14,712 bases of DNA from an uncultured Flavobacteriales bacterium (GTDB lineage Bacteria > Bacteroidota > Bacteroidia > Flavobacteriales_D > Crocinitomicaceae). Below are positions 1 to 6,668 of this stretch, one piece after another. Below the pieces are notes generated by a model. It was not told the DNA's origin, did no database searches, and saw nothing but the letters and a program-made list of their open reading frames with translations. The DNA is taken from NCBI GenBank assembly GCA_903899795.1, contig CAIUKX010000651.1, forward strand, positions 1 to 14,712, read 5' to 3'. The position numbers and the translations under genes are program-made. Position 1 is the stretch's first letter, and the number at the start of each line of letters is the position of its first letter.

Positions 1-43
1 CCTCTTCGTTAGGGAAATAATGTAAAAATTCAATTATTGTCAT
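1..43 (-). CDS. N-terminal fragment of a probable IS1595-type transposase (runs off window)
   Basis: Reading the minus strand from an ATG at 43, the frame gives MTIIEFLHYFPNEE and is still open at the window edge. The pattern of an Ile/Leu-Glu-Phe stretch followed by FPNEE or FPTEE and then usually a cysteine is what I recall at the start of IS1595/ISXO2-type transposases in Bacteroidota. There the segment precedes a zinc-ribbon and a DDE-type nuclease domain. None of those later domains is in the window, so the call rests on 14 residues only. The A-rich stretch just before the ATG (plus-strand TTTTTT near 49-54) is compatible with a Bacteroidota leader. It could equally be the start of an unrelated cytoplasmic protein. 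Confidence 0.45.
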   Translation of the reverse strand, partial: MTIIEFLHYFPNEE

Positions 44-87
44 AACTTTTTTCTACAAATATCTCACAGCGAAAAGTAATCTATTTA

Positions 88-112
88 CGTTGTGGTAAAC
101 TTGCGACGACTC
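88..112. repeat. Possible terminal inverted repeat of the IS at the left edge
   Basis: Between the putative transposase start (43) and the kinase stop (137) lies a GC-richer block in otherwise AT-rich DNA; its core reads GTGGTAAACTTGCGACGAC (92-110). Its position, 45 to 70 bases upstream of a transposase start, is where the end of an IS1595-type element would be expected. Only one end of the element is in the window, so the inverted copy and the target duplication cannot be seen. This is an inference from position and composition. Confidence 0.25.
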
Positions 113-136
113 AAATTCTTTTTTATATACACCTAG

Positions 137-1024
137 TTACCAAAACCAATTTTTCTTTTTAGGAATAGAATCGATGTCTTCGATAATTTCACAAATCGTT
201 TGATAACGTTGTTGAATAGCTGTTTTTAAAGCTGTTTTCACGTCTTCTTGATTTATTTTATTGGGGGGTAGGGCAAAACTGTGTTTGAAGCACATTTTTG
301 AAAGAATCGGAAAAAGATATTTCGGGAGGTTTTGGTTATCTGGTAATTGGTGTGTGATTTGAAGATTTGTGAAAATACTGGGATTAGGATGTGTTAAAGG
401 GATTTTTCCAGTGAATAATTGCCAGGAAACAATGCCTAGAGCATAAAGATCGGTTGTGTGATCTACAACATCAAGATGATTAAGCACAAGTTCAGGAGCG
501 GCATAACCCAGAGGGAATAATGTGCTTCTTTTTTCAGGTTGAGAAAAATTAAAGGCCATTCCGAAATCAATCAATGTGATTTTTAGTACTCCATCGGATT
601 CATCAACGAGAAGATTAGAAGGTTTGATATCACAATGTGCAATTTTATTTTCACGTAAGCTTTCAAAGATGTCTTTCAGCTGATGAATAATTTTTTTCCA
701 GGTTTCAAATTGATTTTTCCTGCGAATGCATTTCCAGTATTGATCAAGTGTGATTCCTTGAATGTATGGTCGTATAAGTGCGACTTCTTCATTTGATTCC
801 TGAAAGTCGATTACAGTAGGGAGATTGTTTTGAAATAATCGAAACGTTGACTCAGTCTGTAATCTTTCAATAATCATTTTGTTTTTATCCGTTTTTTGTA
901 TTGTTTTGATTACAACAAATTTCTTTGATGTTTTGTCCTGAGCAAGAAAAACCTTTCCAAATTTTCGATTCGTTTGGATTCCAAGAGGTTCAAGTAAATC
1001 GTAGTTAGAGGTAATATAATCCAT
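137..1024 (-). CDS. Small Ser/Thr protein kinase (Hanks-type)
   Basis: This is a 295-residue eukaryotic-like protein kinase that would phosphorylate Ser/Thr on proteins in the cytoplasm. Motifs in order are: a degenerate glycine loop (15-25, ending FGKV), the ATP lysine in VVIK (K40), the catalytic loop HCDIKPSN (D132, N137), DFG (D153), APE (176-178) and DLYALG (192-197). All catalytic residues are present, so it should be active. The residue before the catalytic Asp is Cys131, not Arg, making it a non-RD kinase that probably does not need activation-loop phosphorylation. The kinase fold fills the whole protein: there is no membrane segment and no PASTA or other sensor domain. The ATG at 1024 is chosen because it lies 4 bases after the methyltransferase stop and just before the kinase fold; an upstream ATG at 1111 would overlap that gene by 83 bases. 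It is probably cotranscribed with the methyltransferase. Its substrate is unknown. Confidence 0.85.
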   Translation of the reverse strand: MDYITSNYDLLEPLGIQTNRKFGKVFLAQDKTSKKFVVIKTIQKTDKNKMIIERLQTESTFRLFQNNLPTVIDFQESNEEVALIRPYIQGITLDQYWKCIRRKNQFETWKKIIHQLKDIFESLRENKIAHCDIKPSNLLVDESDGVLKITLIDFGMAFNFSQPEKRSTLFPLGYAAPELVLNHLDVVDHTTDLYALGIVSWQLFTGKIPLTHPNPSIFTNLQITHQLPDNQNLPKYLFPILSKMCFKHSFALPPNKINQEDVKTALKTAIQQRYQTICEIIEDIDSIPKKKNWFW

Positions 1025-1028
1025 AAAT

Positions 1029-1796
1029 TTATAGTCGGATCGTGAAGTGTTCTTTAACTTGTTGCTTTCTTGGAAGGATGATTCCCATTCTGAAGAAATC
1101 CAAAGATACATGATAGTAAGGATCGTTTATCAGTGTAGTCCAAGCTGAATACATGGAATCACTCCATCGGATATCGTCCAGAATAAAAATAGTGTCGTTG
1201 TGTGTAAGTGGTTTTAATTTTTCGAGATAAACCAGCAGTGCTTTTCCGTCATGGTGACCATCAATGTATACCAAATCAAATGATCTATTTTGACTGGAAG
1301 ATAAGAATGCATCAAAGGTTGAATGAACGGCAGTAACGTTTTTGATTTTAAAATTTGTAAAATTTCTTTTTGCTTCATTCAGTGTGTTTTCACACGCTTC
1401 GACTGTCGTAACTTTTCCTGAATTATTGCCCGAAGCAAGATGGAATGTACCTATGCCTAGAGAAGTTCCGAATTCAAGAATGTTTTTGGGGTGATAATAA
1501 TGAGCAAGTTTGTAAAGCAGTAGGCTGTACTTTCCTTTTGAGGAACTGATTTTGTATATTTCCTTTATTTTTCGGGTATTATTCAATCTTTTTGAGCCGG
1601 CTCCAAAGTCATTTATTTCAATTTTTGATTCATTTTTTTTGAGCTGATAATTCATTTTTTTTCGGGAAGAAAGAAAATTTTTGTCAACCTTTGTAGTGAG
1701 GCATTCGTTTAAGAAGGTATAAATAAAAGGTGAGTGGATTCCATGTCGACCTTTTGCCTTTATGCGATACTGAATATAATGTTTGAGTAAATTCAC
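1029..1796 (-). CDS. Class I SAM-dependent methyltransferase (O-methyltransferase-like)
   Basis: A 255-residue Rossmann-fold methyltransferase. It carries the SAM-binding motif ILEFGTSLGIG (106-116), an acidic residue at the end of strand 2 (TVEA, E133) and YIDGHH (177-182), like the metal-binding strand of O-methyltransferases. The N-terminal RHGIHSPF segment (17-24) is, as I recall it, typical of a Bacteroidota-specific branch whose substrate is unknown. I choose a GTG start at 1796: it gives MNLLKHYIQYRIKAKGRHG, the usual number of residues before the conserved segment, and frees the divergent gene's start. An in-frame ATG at 1832 would add 12 hydrophobic residues and overlap that start codon. 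It is the first gene of a pair with the downstream kinase (4 bases between stop and start). The target molecule cannot be told from sequence. Confidence 0.82.
   Translation of the reverse strand: MNLLKHYIQYRIKAKGRHGIHSPFIYTFLNECLTTKVDKNFLSSRKKMNYQLKKNESKIEINDFGAGSKRLNNTRKIKEIYKISSSKGKYSLLLYKLAHYYHPKNILEFGTSLGIGTFHLASGNNSGKVTTVEACENTLNEAKRNFTNFKIKNVTAVHSTFDAFLSSSQNRSFDLVYIDGHHDGKALLVYLEKLKPLTHNDTIFILDDIRWSDSMYSAWTTLINDPYYHVSLDFFRMGIILPRKQQVKEHFTIRL
1753..1785 (+). promoter_or_regulatory. Candidate Bacteroidota promoter for the DUF4301 gene
   Basis: TTTG at 1753-1756 is followed after 21 bases by AATGTTTG at 1778-1785, one mismatch from TAnnTTTG. Transcription would start near 1791, about 40 bases before the ATG at 1831. 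The site lies inside the 5' coding part of the divergent methyltransferase gene, which fits a 34-base gap too short to hold two promoters. Confidence 0.35.
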
Positions 1797-1830
1797 GCTG
1801 CAAAATAAAGAAAACTTTAGAAGAAATACC

Positions 1831-3225
1831 ATGATGGGATTATTGGAACTGAAAATAGAAGAGCAAAGAGGTAAAGTATTGGGGGCGCATCCGGAAGTTG
1901 TATTGATTTCTCCGTGTAAAGTTGGTGAAGGAGTTCTTCAGTTGTCGCAGCAATTACAACAGTATTTGGCTAAGGTTTTCGAAAAAGAAGTTTTGAAAAG
2001 TTGTTTTTTTATTCCTGCTTCAGGTTCGGGTTCGAGGATGTTTCAGTTTTTATTTGATTTTTTGGAAGGGCCTAATGAAGAGAATCGGGGACATGTAGAG
2101 AAGTTTTTGAATCATATTAGTGAATTTGCATTCTTTCAGCAATTACCGGTTGATGTCAGGAAAAAACTTGAAACACACGATTTGGATTTGGATGAATTTG
2201 TGTCCTTTTTGTTGAGATCCGAAGGAATGGGATACGGTGATTTACCGAAAGGTTTGATTCCATTTCATAAAAATGATCCGTTTATTTTGACACCTTTTCA
2301 AGAACATGTTTTGCAAGGGGTGAGAGTGAAAGAAGAAAATATTGCATTCCATTATACAGTTCAGTCAAAATTTGAAAAAGCGATAAAGAAAGGGATTTCT
2401 CAGGCTCAGGGTTTGACAGGACAAACCTATGATGTTTCTTTTTCAGATCAGGATGTAGCTACGAATTCAATTGCATTTGTGGAGAGTGGAGATGTTTGCA
2501 TCTGTGAAAATGAAAAAGTACTGGAGCGACCTGCGGGACATGGTGCTTTGTTGAATAATTTAAATAAAATCGACGGTGATTTAATATTTATTAAAAACAT
2601 TGATAATATTCAACACTTATCCAAGTCAAAAAATACAGTGGAGGTTTGGAAATTACTAGGTGGGTTACTCATTGATTTCAGAAAAGAAGCTAAAAAAGTG
2701 TTTAATGACCCATCTGTTGAAACCTTGAAAGTGTTAAATGACAGGTATCAGCTTTTTGATCCAAAATCAATCAAGGAATTAAACATTGAAGAAATAAGGG
2801 AGTTGTTAAATCGTCCGATTAGAGTTTGTGGAATGGTACGGAACGAAGGTCAGCCAGGTGGAGGACCATTTTGGGTGAGCGACAATGGTAAAATATCTAA
2901 GCAGATTGTTGAGAAAGCTCAAATCACAATGAGAGGAGAGCAGTATCGTTTAATGGTGCAGAGTACTTATTTTAATCCTGTGATGATTGTTGCTTTTACA
3001 AAAGATTTGTATGGAAACAAATTCGATTTGAACAACTTTAAAGATGATTCTAAATTTTTTGTAGTAAAGAAAAAATACAAAGGGCAAGATATTCGTTTTA
3101 TTGAATTACCGGGGCTTTGGAATGGAAGTATGGCTCATTGGAACAGTCTTTTTATCGAGATCCCTTCAGCCACATTTAGTCCGGTAAAAACCATTTTGGA
3201 TCTTTTGGAAGATGAGCATTTGTGA
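1831..3225 (+). CDS. DUF4301 family protein (nucleotidyltransferase-like)
   Basis: A 464-residue protein matching the DUF4301 family of Bacteroidota. Visible landmarks are IPASGSGSRMF (61-71), GLIPFH in the first half, FHYTVQSKFE, GHGALLNNLN followed by DLIFIKNIDNI, RVCGMVRNEGQPGGGPFW, and near the C-terminus ELPGLWNGSMAHWN and FSPVKTILDLL. The N-terminal Gly/Ser-rich loop ending in Arg resembles the nucleotide-binding loop of sugar-nucleotide pyrophosphorylases, and IKNIDN resembles their second strand motif. An activity on NDP-sugars or a related nucleotide substrate is therefore plausible but unproven. No signal peptide or membrane segment is seen, so it is probably cytoplasmic. I start at the ATG at 1831 (1834 is equally possible) because the upstream in-frame ATG at 1783 lies inside the divergent methyltransferase. 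The gene stands alone, with its own likely promoter. Confidence 0.85.
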   Translation: MMGLLELKIEEQRGKVLGAHPEVVLISPCKVGEGVLQLSQQLQQYLAKVFEKEVLKSCFFIPASGSGSRMFQFLFDFLEGPNEENRGHVEKFLNHISEFAFFQQLPVDVRKKLETHDLDLDEFVSFLLRSEGMGYGDLPKGLIPFHKNDPFILTPFQEHVLQGVRVKEENIAFHYTVQSKFEKAIKKGISQAQGLTGQTYDVSFSDQDVATNSIAFVESGDVCICENEKVLERPAGHGALLNNLNKIDGDLIFIKNIDNIQHLSKSKNTVEVWKLLGGLLIDFRKEAKKVFNDPSVETLKVLNDRYQLFDPKSIKELNIEEIRELLNRPIRVCGMVRNEGQPGGGPFWVSDNGKISKQIVEKAQITMRGEQYRLMVQSTYFNPVMIVAFTKDLYGNKFDLNNFKDDSKFFVVKKKYKGQDIRFIELPGLWNGSMAHWNSLFIEIPSATFSPVKTILDLLEDEHL

Positions 3226-3413
3226 GATTTAGACTGCTTTGTTCTCCTTATTAAAAGGTCTTTTTAGTGTCTTTTTTGCTCAATTGAATCTTACGTTCAG
3301 TGAATTGTATTTTACTTTCGGCTAATTATATCTTATCTTTTGATCATTGAAAGTCATTTTTAAATGGTGTTCGTCTATATTTTTGTGATTTTTTTGTTTT
3401 TTATGAAAAATAA

Positions 3414-3464
3414 CAGGGGGTGTGTTGAAAAAAAAAAAGTATTTTTTATTTGTTTGACCCCCTG
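3414..3464. promoter_or_regulatory. Dyad CAGGGGGT ... ACCCCCTG upstream of glnN
   Basis: Perfect 8-base inverted repeat: CAGGGGGT at 3414-3421 and ACCCCCTG at 3457-3464, separated by 35 bases that include an 11-A run (3428-3438). The right arm begins directly after the promoter's TTTG box and lies in its spacer. A protein bound there would interfere with or position RNA polymerase. It could be an operator for nitrogen control of glnN; the binding protein is unknown. The G-runs stand out in this AT-rich gap. Confidence 0.4.
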
Positions 3465-3481
3465 AATAAAATGTATTTTTG
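3453..3481 (+). promoter_or_regulatory. Bacteroidota-type promoter of glnN
   Basis: TTTG at 3453-3456 (a second TTTG lies at 3449-3452) is followed after 17 bases by TATTTTTG at 3474-3481, a perfect TAnnTTTG box. Transcription would start near 3487, giving a leader of only about 15 bases before the ATG at 3502. The leader is nearly all A and T with no Shine-Dalgarno sequence, usual for this phylum. Confidence 0.65.
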
Positions 3482-3501
3482 CAAAAAAAATATTTTTACT
3501 C

Positions 3502-5688
3502 ATGGCAACAAAAAGAAATCAAGCGTATCAGGATGTATTGAACAGGACTCCGAAGCACATCGATTATGATGGTAAGATGTCCGATTTATTTGGCAAAAAT
3601 GTTTTTCATAATGAGGTGATGCGAGAGTATCTTCCGAGTGATGCATACAAATCCATGATGGAGGCAATTCAGAATGGGGCTCGTTTGGATCGAAAAATGG
3701 CTGATCAAGTAGCTTCGGCGATGAAAGATTGGGCAATTACCAAAGGAGCAACACATTATACGCACTGGTTTCAACCTTTGACTGGTTCAACTGCTGAAAA
3801 ACACGATGCTTTTTTCAAACCAGTAGCACCGGGAAGAGCAATCGAACGATTCGATGGTGATTTATTGGTTCAACAAGAACCAGATGCTTCTTCTTTTCCA
3901 AACGGAGGAATCAGAAATACATTTGAGGCAAGAGGTTACACTGCATGGGATCCTTCATCACCTGCTTTTGTGATTGGAAAAACATTGTGTATTCCAACCA
4001 TTTTTATCTCTTATACAGGTGAGTCGTTGGATTATAAAATGCCCTTGTTAAAGGCTTTACATTGTGTGGATCAGGCTGCAGTTGATGTTTGTCAGTATTT
4101 TGACAAAAATGTAACGAAAGTAAATGCTACACTTGGGTGGGAGCAAGAATATTTTTTGGTAGATCAGGCGTTTTTTAATGCTCGTCCTGATTTAATGATG
4201 ACAGGAAGAGCGCTTTTCGGTCATGATTCAGCGAAAGGACAGCAATTGGAAGATCACTATTTCGGATCAATTCCGGAGCGTGTTACCGCTTTCATGAGAG
4301 AATTTGAAACGGAAGCAATTTTATTGGGAATTCCCGTAACTACAAGACATAATGAAGTTGCCCCGAATCAATTTGAGTGCGCACCGATATTTGAAGAATG
4401 TAACCTGGCAAATGATCACAACTTGTTGTTAATGGACTTGATGGAGAAAATTGCTCGTAAACATGATTTCCGTGTCTTATTGCATGAGAAGCCGTTTGCA
4501 GGAGTGAATGGATCAGGAAAACATAACAACTGGGCTTTAGCGACAGATACTGGCGTTAATCTATTGGCACCAGGAAAAAATCCAAAAACGAATTTACAGT
4601 TTTTAACCTTCTTTGTAAATACAATTAAGGCAATTCATGATAATGCTGATTTGTTGAGAGCATGTATTGCTTCAGCAGGAAATGATCACCGTTTAGGAGC
4701 GAATGAAGCTCCTCCAGCAATTATTTCAGCTTTTATTGGTTCTCAAATGTCATCCATGTTAGATGAAATTGAGAAAAATGTGAAAGCAGGTAAAATGACT
4801 CCCGAAGACAAGACAGAATTGAAATTGAATATTGGTAAGATTCCACAAATTATGTTGGATAATACCGATAGAAACAGAACTTCTCCATTTGCTTTTACTG
4901 GAAATAAATTTGAATTCAGAGCGGTAGGTTCTTCTGCAAACTGTTCTTCAGCTATGATTATTTTGAACACTATCATGGCGAAGCAATTGAAAGATTTCAA
5001 GGTTAATGTAGATGCACGTATCGACAAAGGTGAAGCGAAGGATGAGGCAATTCTGAAAGAACTTCAAAAGTTGATCAAGGAATCGAAAAAAATCCGTTTT
5101 GAAGGAAATGGATACGGTGATGAGTGGGTGAAGGAAGCAGAGAAAAGAGGACTTTCGAACTTGAAAGACACACCGAGAGCATTGAAAATCTGGGGAGATA
5201 AAAAAGTTGCAAAATTGTTCAATGATTTGAATGTATTGACTCCGAGAGAGTTGGAGGCACGTCAGGAAATCGAATATGACAATTACATTTTAAAACTTCA
5301 AATTGAAGCACGTATCATGGGTGATATTGTTCAAAGTCAAATCATTCCTTCGGCAGTAGAGTATCAAAATAAATTGATTCAAAATGTTCAGGGATTGATT
5401 AGTATTTTAGGAGATAAAGAAGGTAAAAAAGCAGCTAAAACTCAAATCGAAATTATTACAGAGATTTCTGATCATGTCAATAAAATGAAAGGATTTGCAG
5501 ATGTAATGCTAGAGGCTAGAAAGGATGCAAATTTAATTGAACATGCTGACCAACGTGCGATTGCATACTGTGACAAAGTAAAAGTGCATTTTGATGATAT
5601 CCGTTATCATGCTGATAAAATTGAATTATTAGTGGAGGATGAATTGTGGCCTTTACCAAAATTCAGAGAGATGTTATTTACTCGATGA
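3502..5688 (+). CDS. glnN: Glutamine synthetase type III
   Basis: ATP-dependent ligation of ammonia to glutamate, the main entry of ammonium into metabolism. At 728 residues it has the length of type III enzymes (about 700-730), well above the roughly 450 of type I. Conserved segments are HWFQPLTGSTAEKHDAFF (88-105), the active-site strand GWEQEYFLVD (212-221), RHNEVAPNQFE (282-292), the ATP-side GVNGSGKHNNW (334-344) and DRNRTSPFAFTGNKFEFR (456-473). The C-terminal part is helical, as in the family. Type III enzymes form large double-ring oligomers in the cytoplasm; no adenylylation loop of the type I kind is visible. The gene is monocistronic: it has its own strong promoter with an overlapping dyad and a clear terminator straight after. 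No nitrogen-regulatory partner such as a PII or ammonium-transporter gene is adjacent. Confidence 0.97.
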   Translation: MATKRNQAYQDVLNRTPKHIDYDGKMSDLFGKNVFHNEVMREYLPSDAYKSMMEAIQNGARLDRKMADQVASAMKDWAITKGATHYTHWFQPLTGSTAEKHDAFFKPVAPGRAIERFDGDLLVQQEPDASSFPNGGIRNTFEARGYTAWDPSSPAFVIGKTLCIPTIFISYTGESLDYKMPLLKALHCVDQAAVDVCQYFDKNVTKVNATLGWEQEYFLVDQAFFNARPDLMMTGRALFGHDSAKGQQLEDHYFGSIPERVTAFMREFETEAILLGIPVTTRHNEVAPNQFECAPIFEECNLANDHNLLLMDLMEKIARKHDFRVLLHEKPFAGVNGSGKHNNWALATDTGVNLLAPGKNPKTNLQFLTFFVNTIKAIHDNADLLRACIASAGNDHRLGANEAPPAIISAFIGSQMSSMLDEIEKNVKAGKMTPEDKTELKLNIGKIPQIMLDNTDRNRTSPFAFTGNKFEFRAVGSSANCSSAMIILNTIMAKQLKDFKVNVDARIDKGEAKDEAILKELQKLIKESKKIRFEGNGYGDEWVKEAEKRGLSNLKDTPRALKIWGDKKVAKLFNDLNVLTPRELEARQEIEYDNYILKLQIEARIMGDIVQSQIIPSAVEYQNKLIQNVQGLISILGDKEGKKAAKTQIEIITEISDHVNKMKGFADVMLEARKDANLIEHADQRAIAYCDKVKVHFDDIRYHADKIELLVEDELWPLPKFREMLFTR

Positions 5689-5709
5689 TATAAATTACCA
5701 ATAGGTTTG

Positions 5710-5742
5710 AAAAGCTCTTCATACGAAGGGCTTTTCGTTTTT
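5710..5742 (+). terminator. Rho-independent terminator of glnN
   Basis: An 11-bp stem, AAAAGCTCTTC (5710-5720) with GAAGGGCTTTT (5725-5735), has a 4-base ATAC loop and a single G-U pair. It is followed by CGTTTTT. It lies 22 bases past the glnN stop codon and separates glnN from the outer-membrane protein gene. Confidence 0.88.
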
Positions 5743-5835
5743 CAGTATATGGCGCTTTATGTTGAAAAAACAATGGAGTAGACCATCGATTATCAGAGTT
5801 TTTAAATTACTTTTAACCTTGTTAAATGGATTTAT

Positions 5836-6531
5836 ATGATGAGAAATCGACTAACGTTACTCTTTTTTATAGCTTTTACATCAATTGTATTTGCACAGCC
5901 AGAACCTAAACATACGTTTACTGTTGAAGTTGGGATGCCGGTTCCACTTGCGAACAAGGCATTTAAATGGGTGATGAAACCTGAAGTTGCTGTGTCTCCG
6001 TATTATCAGTACAGATTACCAAATTCATTGACTTTTGGAATTGGAGCTCAGTATGCATATTGGCAAATCAACAAATACAGAGAGCCATCTTCGCAACCTG
6101 CACAAGGCGGTATACATACAGTGGGAGGATTTGTAAAAGTCGGTCATGAAAAGTTTCACAATGATCGTTTTGCAACCGATGTTGGAGTGAAATTTGGCTA
6201 TAATCAAACGTATTTCATTACAGATTATAATACCAAACTTTATGGAAAGCCTCAGCAAACAATGTCAGCATCTGTAACACCAACATTAGCTTTCATTTTG
6301 AATGTGGATGAATTTTCTTCGTATCGGTTTACAATCGGGTACGCGTTTCAAGGTTATCCTTTTTCTAATCAAAGATTGGGGGTGACTGAGAATAGTGGAA
6401 GTACGGATGGAAGTGTACTTTACCCTACAAAAACTGTGACACAATATTTAGTCGTTGGATTTGGATTCACGCATTATTTTTCTAAAAATAAAAATACAGG
6501 CGGTGATTCAGGAGGTGGTGATGATTTCTAA
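5836..6531 (+). CDS. Exported outer-membrane beta-barrel protein
   Basis: A 231-residue protein with a clear signal peptide: a basic start (MMRNR), a hydrophobic core and a likely signal peptidase I cut after VFA, giving a mature protein starting QPEPK. The mature part alternates aromatic and polar residues in beta-strand fashion (for example TFGIGAQYAYW, DVGVKFGYNQTYF, SYRFTIGYAFQGY, YLVVGFGFTHYF), as in small outer-membrane barrels of about 8-10 strands. After the last strand comes an odd Gly/Asp tail, NTGGDSGGGDDF, which may face the periplasm or bind a cation. No enzyme motif is visible, and ligand and function are unknown. The start may be the ATG at 5836 or 5839. The gene follows the glnN terminator, so it needs its own promoter, which I could not identify with confidence. 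Confidence 0.75.
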   Translation: MMRNRLTLLFFIAFTSIVFAQPEPKHTFTVEVGMPVPLANKAFKWVMKPEVAVSPYYQYRLPNSLTFGIGAQYAYWQINKYREPSSQPAQGGIHTVGGFVKVGHEKFHNDRFATDVGVKFGYNQTYFITDYNTKLYGKPQQTMSASVTPTLAFILNVDEFSSYRFTIGYAFQGYPFSNQRLGVTENSGSTDGSVLYPTKTVTQYLVVGFGFTHYFSKNKNTGGDSGGGDDF

Positions 6532-6668
6532 TCATTAATTTTGAATTTTTAATGTTTAATTTCGTTGCTCAATACCAATTTTCACTCAGTCTGATTGCTA
6601 ATTTTCAATTTGTAATCTGCAATTTTCCAATTCAACATTCAGCATTCTACATTAAAAATTCATAACCC
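6532..6668. repeat. Heptad-phased degenerate intergenic array with 14-bp inverted ends
   Basis: The whole spacer between the outer-membrane protein and prmC reads as degenerate 7-base units. The left block has TCATTAA, TTTTGAA, TTTTTAA, TGTTTAA (6532-6559) and then TTTCGTT, GCTCAAT. The right block has ten units in register from 6596 to 6665: TGCTAAT, TTTCAAT, TTGTAAT, CTGCAAT, TTTCCAA, TTCAACA, TTCAGCA, TTCTACA, TTAAAAA, TTCATAA. The ends are also a perfect 14-base inverted repeat: TGAATTTTTAATGT at 6542-6555 and ACATTAAAAATTCA at 6649-6662. No open reading frame, RNA gene or convincing promoter is seen inside. As RNA it could fold into a long imperfect hairpin. Its role is unknown. Confidence 0.6.

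Noticed and set aside
1025..1111. ATG at 1111 as the kinase start, adding 29 residues
   Set aside because: It would overlap the methyltransferase by 83 bases, and the added residues precede the kinase fold with no family match; the ATG at 1024 follows the upstream stop by 4 bases.
1783..1830. ATG at 1783 as the DUF4301 start
   Set aside because: It lies inside the methyltransferase gene and inside the likely promoter (TTTG at 1782-1785); the ATG at 1831 gives a normal N-terminus.
3250..3275. Possible terminator after the DUF4301 gene
   Set aside because: AAAAG and CTTTT are only 2 bases apart, so no stable loop can form; the T-runs alone are not evidence.
3378..3385. TATTTTTG upstream of glnN as a second promoter box
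   Set aside because: It matches TAnnTTTG, but the nearest TTG or TTTG boxes are 28 to 35 bases away, outside the usual spacing; in such T-rich DNA chance matches are expected.
4743..5027. Minus-strand open frame inside glnN
   Set aside because: It is antisense to the conserved catalytic region of glnN and shows no protein-family features; the same holds for the other short frames inside ligA, nrnA and the T9SS gene.
5814..5821. TAACCTTG as the promoter box of the outer-membrane protein gene
   Set aside because: One mismatch to TAnnTTTG and no TTTG or TTG 17-23 bases upstream.
6532..6668. CRISPR-like or tandem-repeat reading of the prmC upstream spacer
   Set aside because: Units are 7 bases and degenerate, with no identical repeats or unique spacers of CRISPR size.
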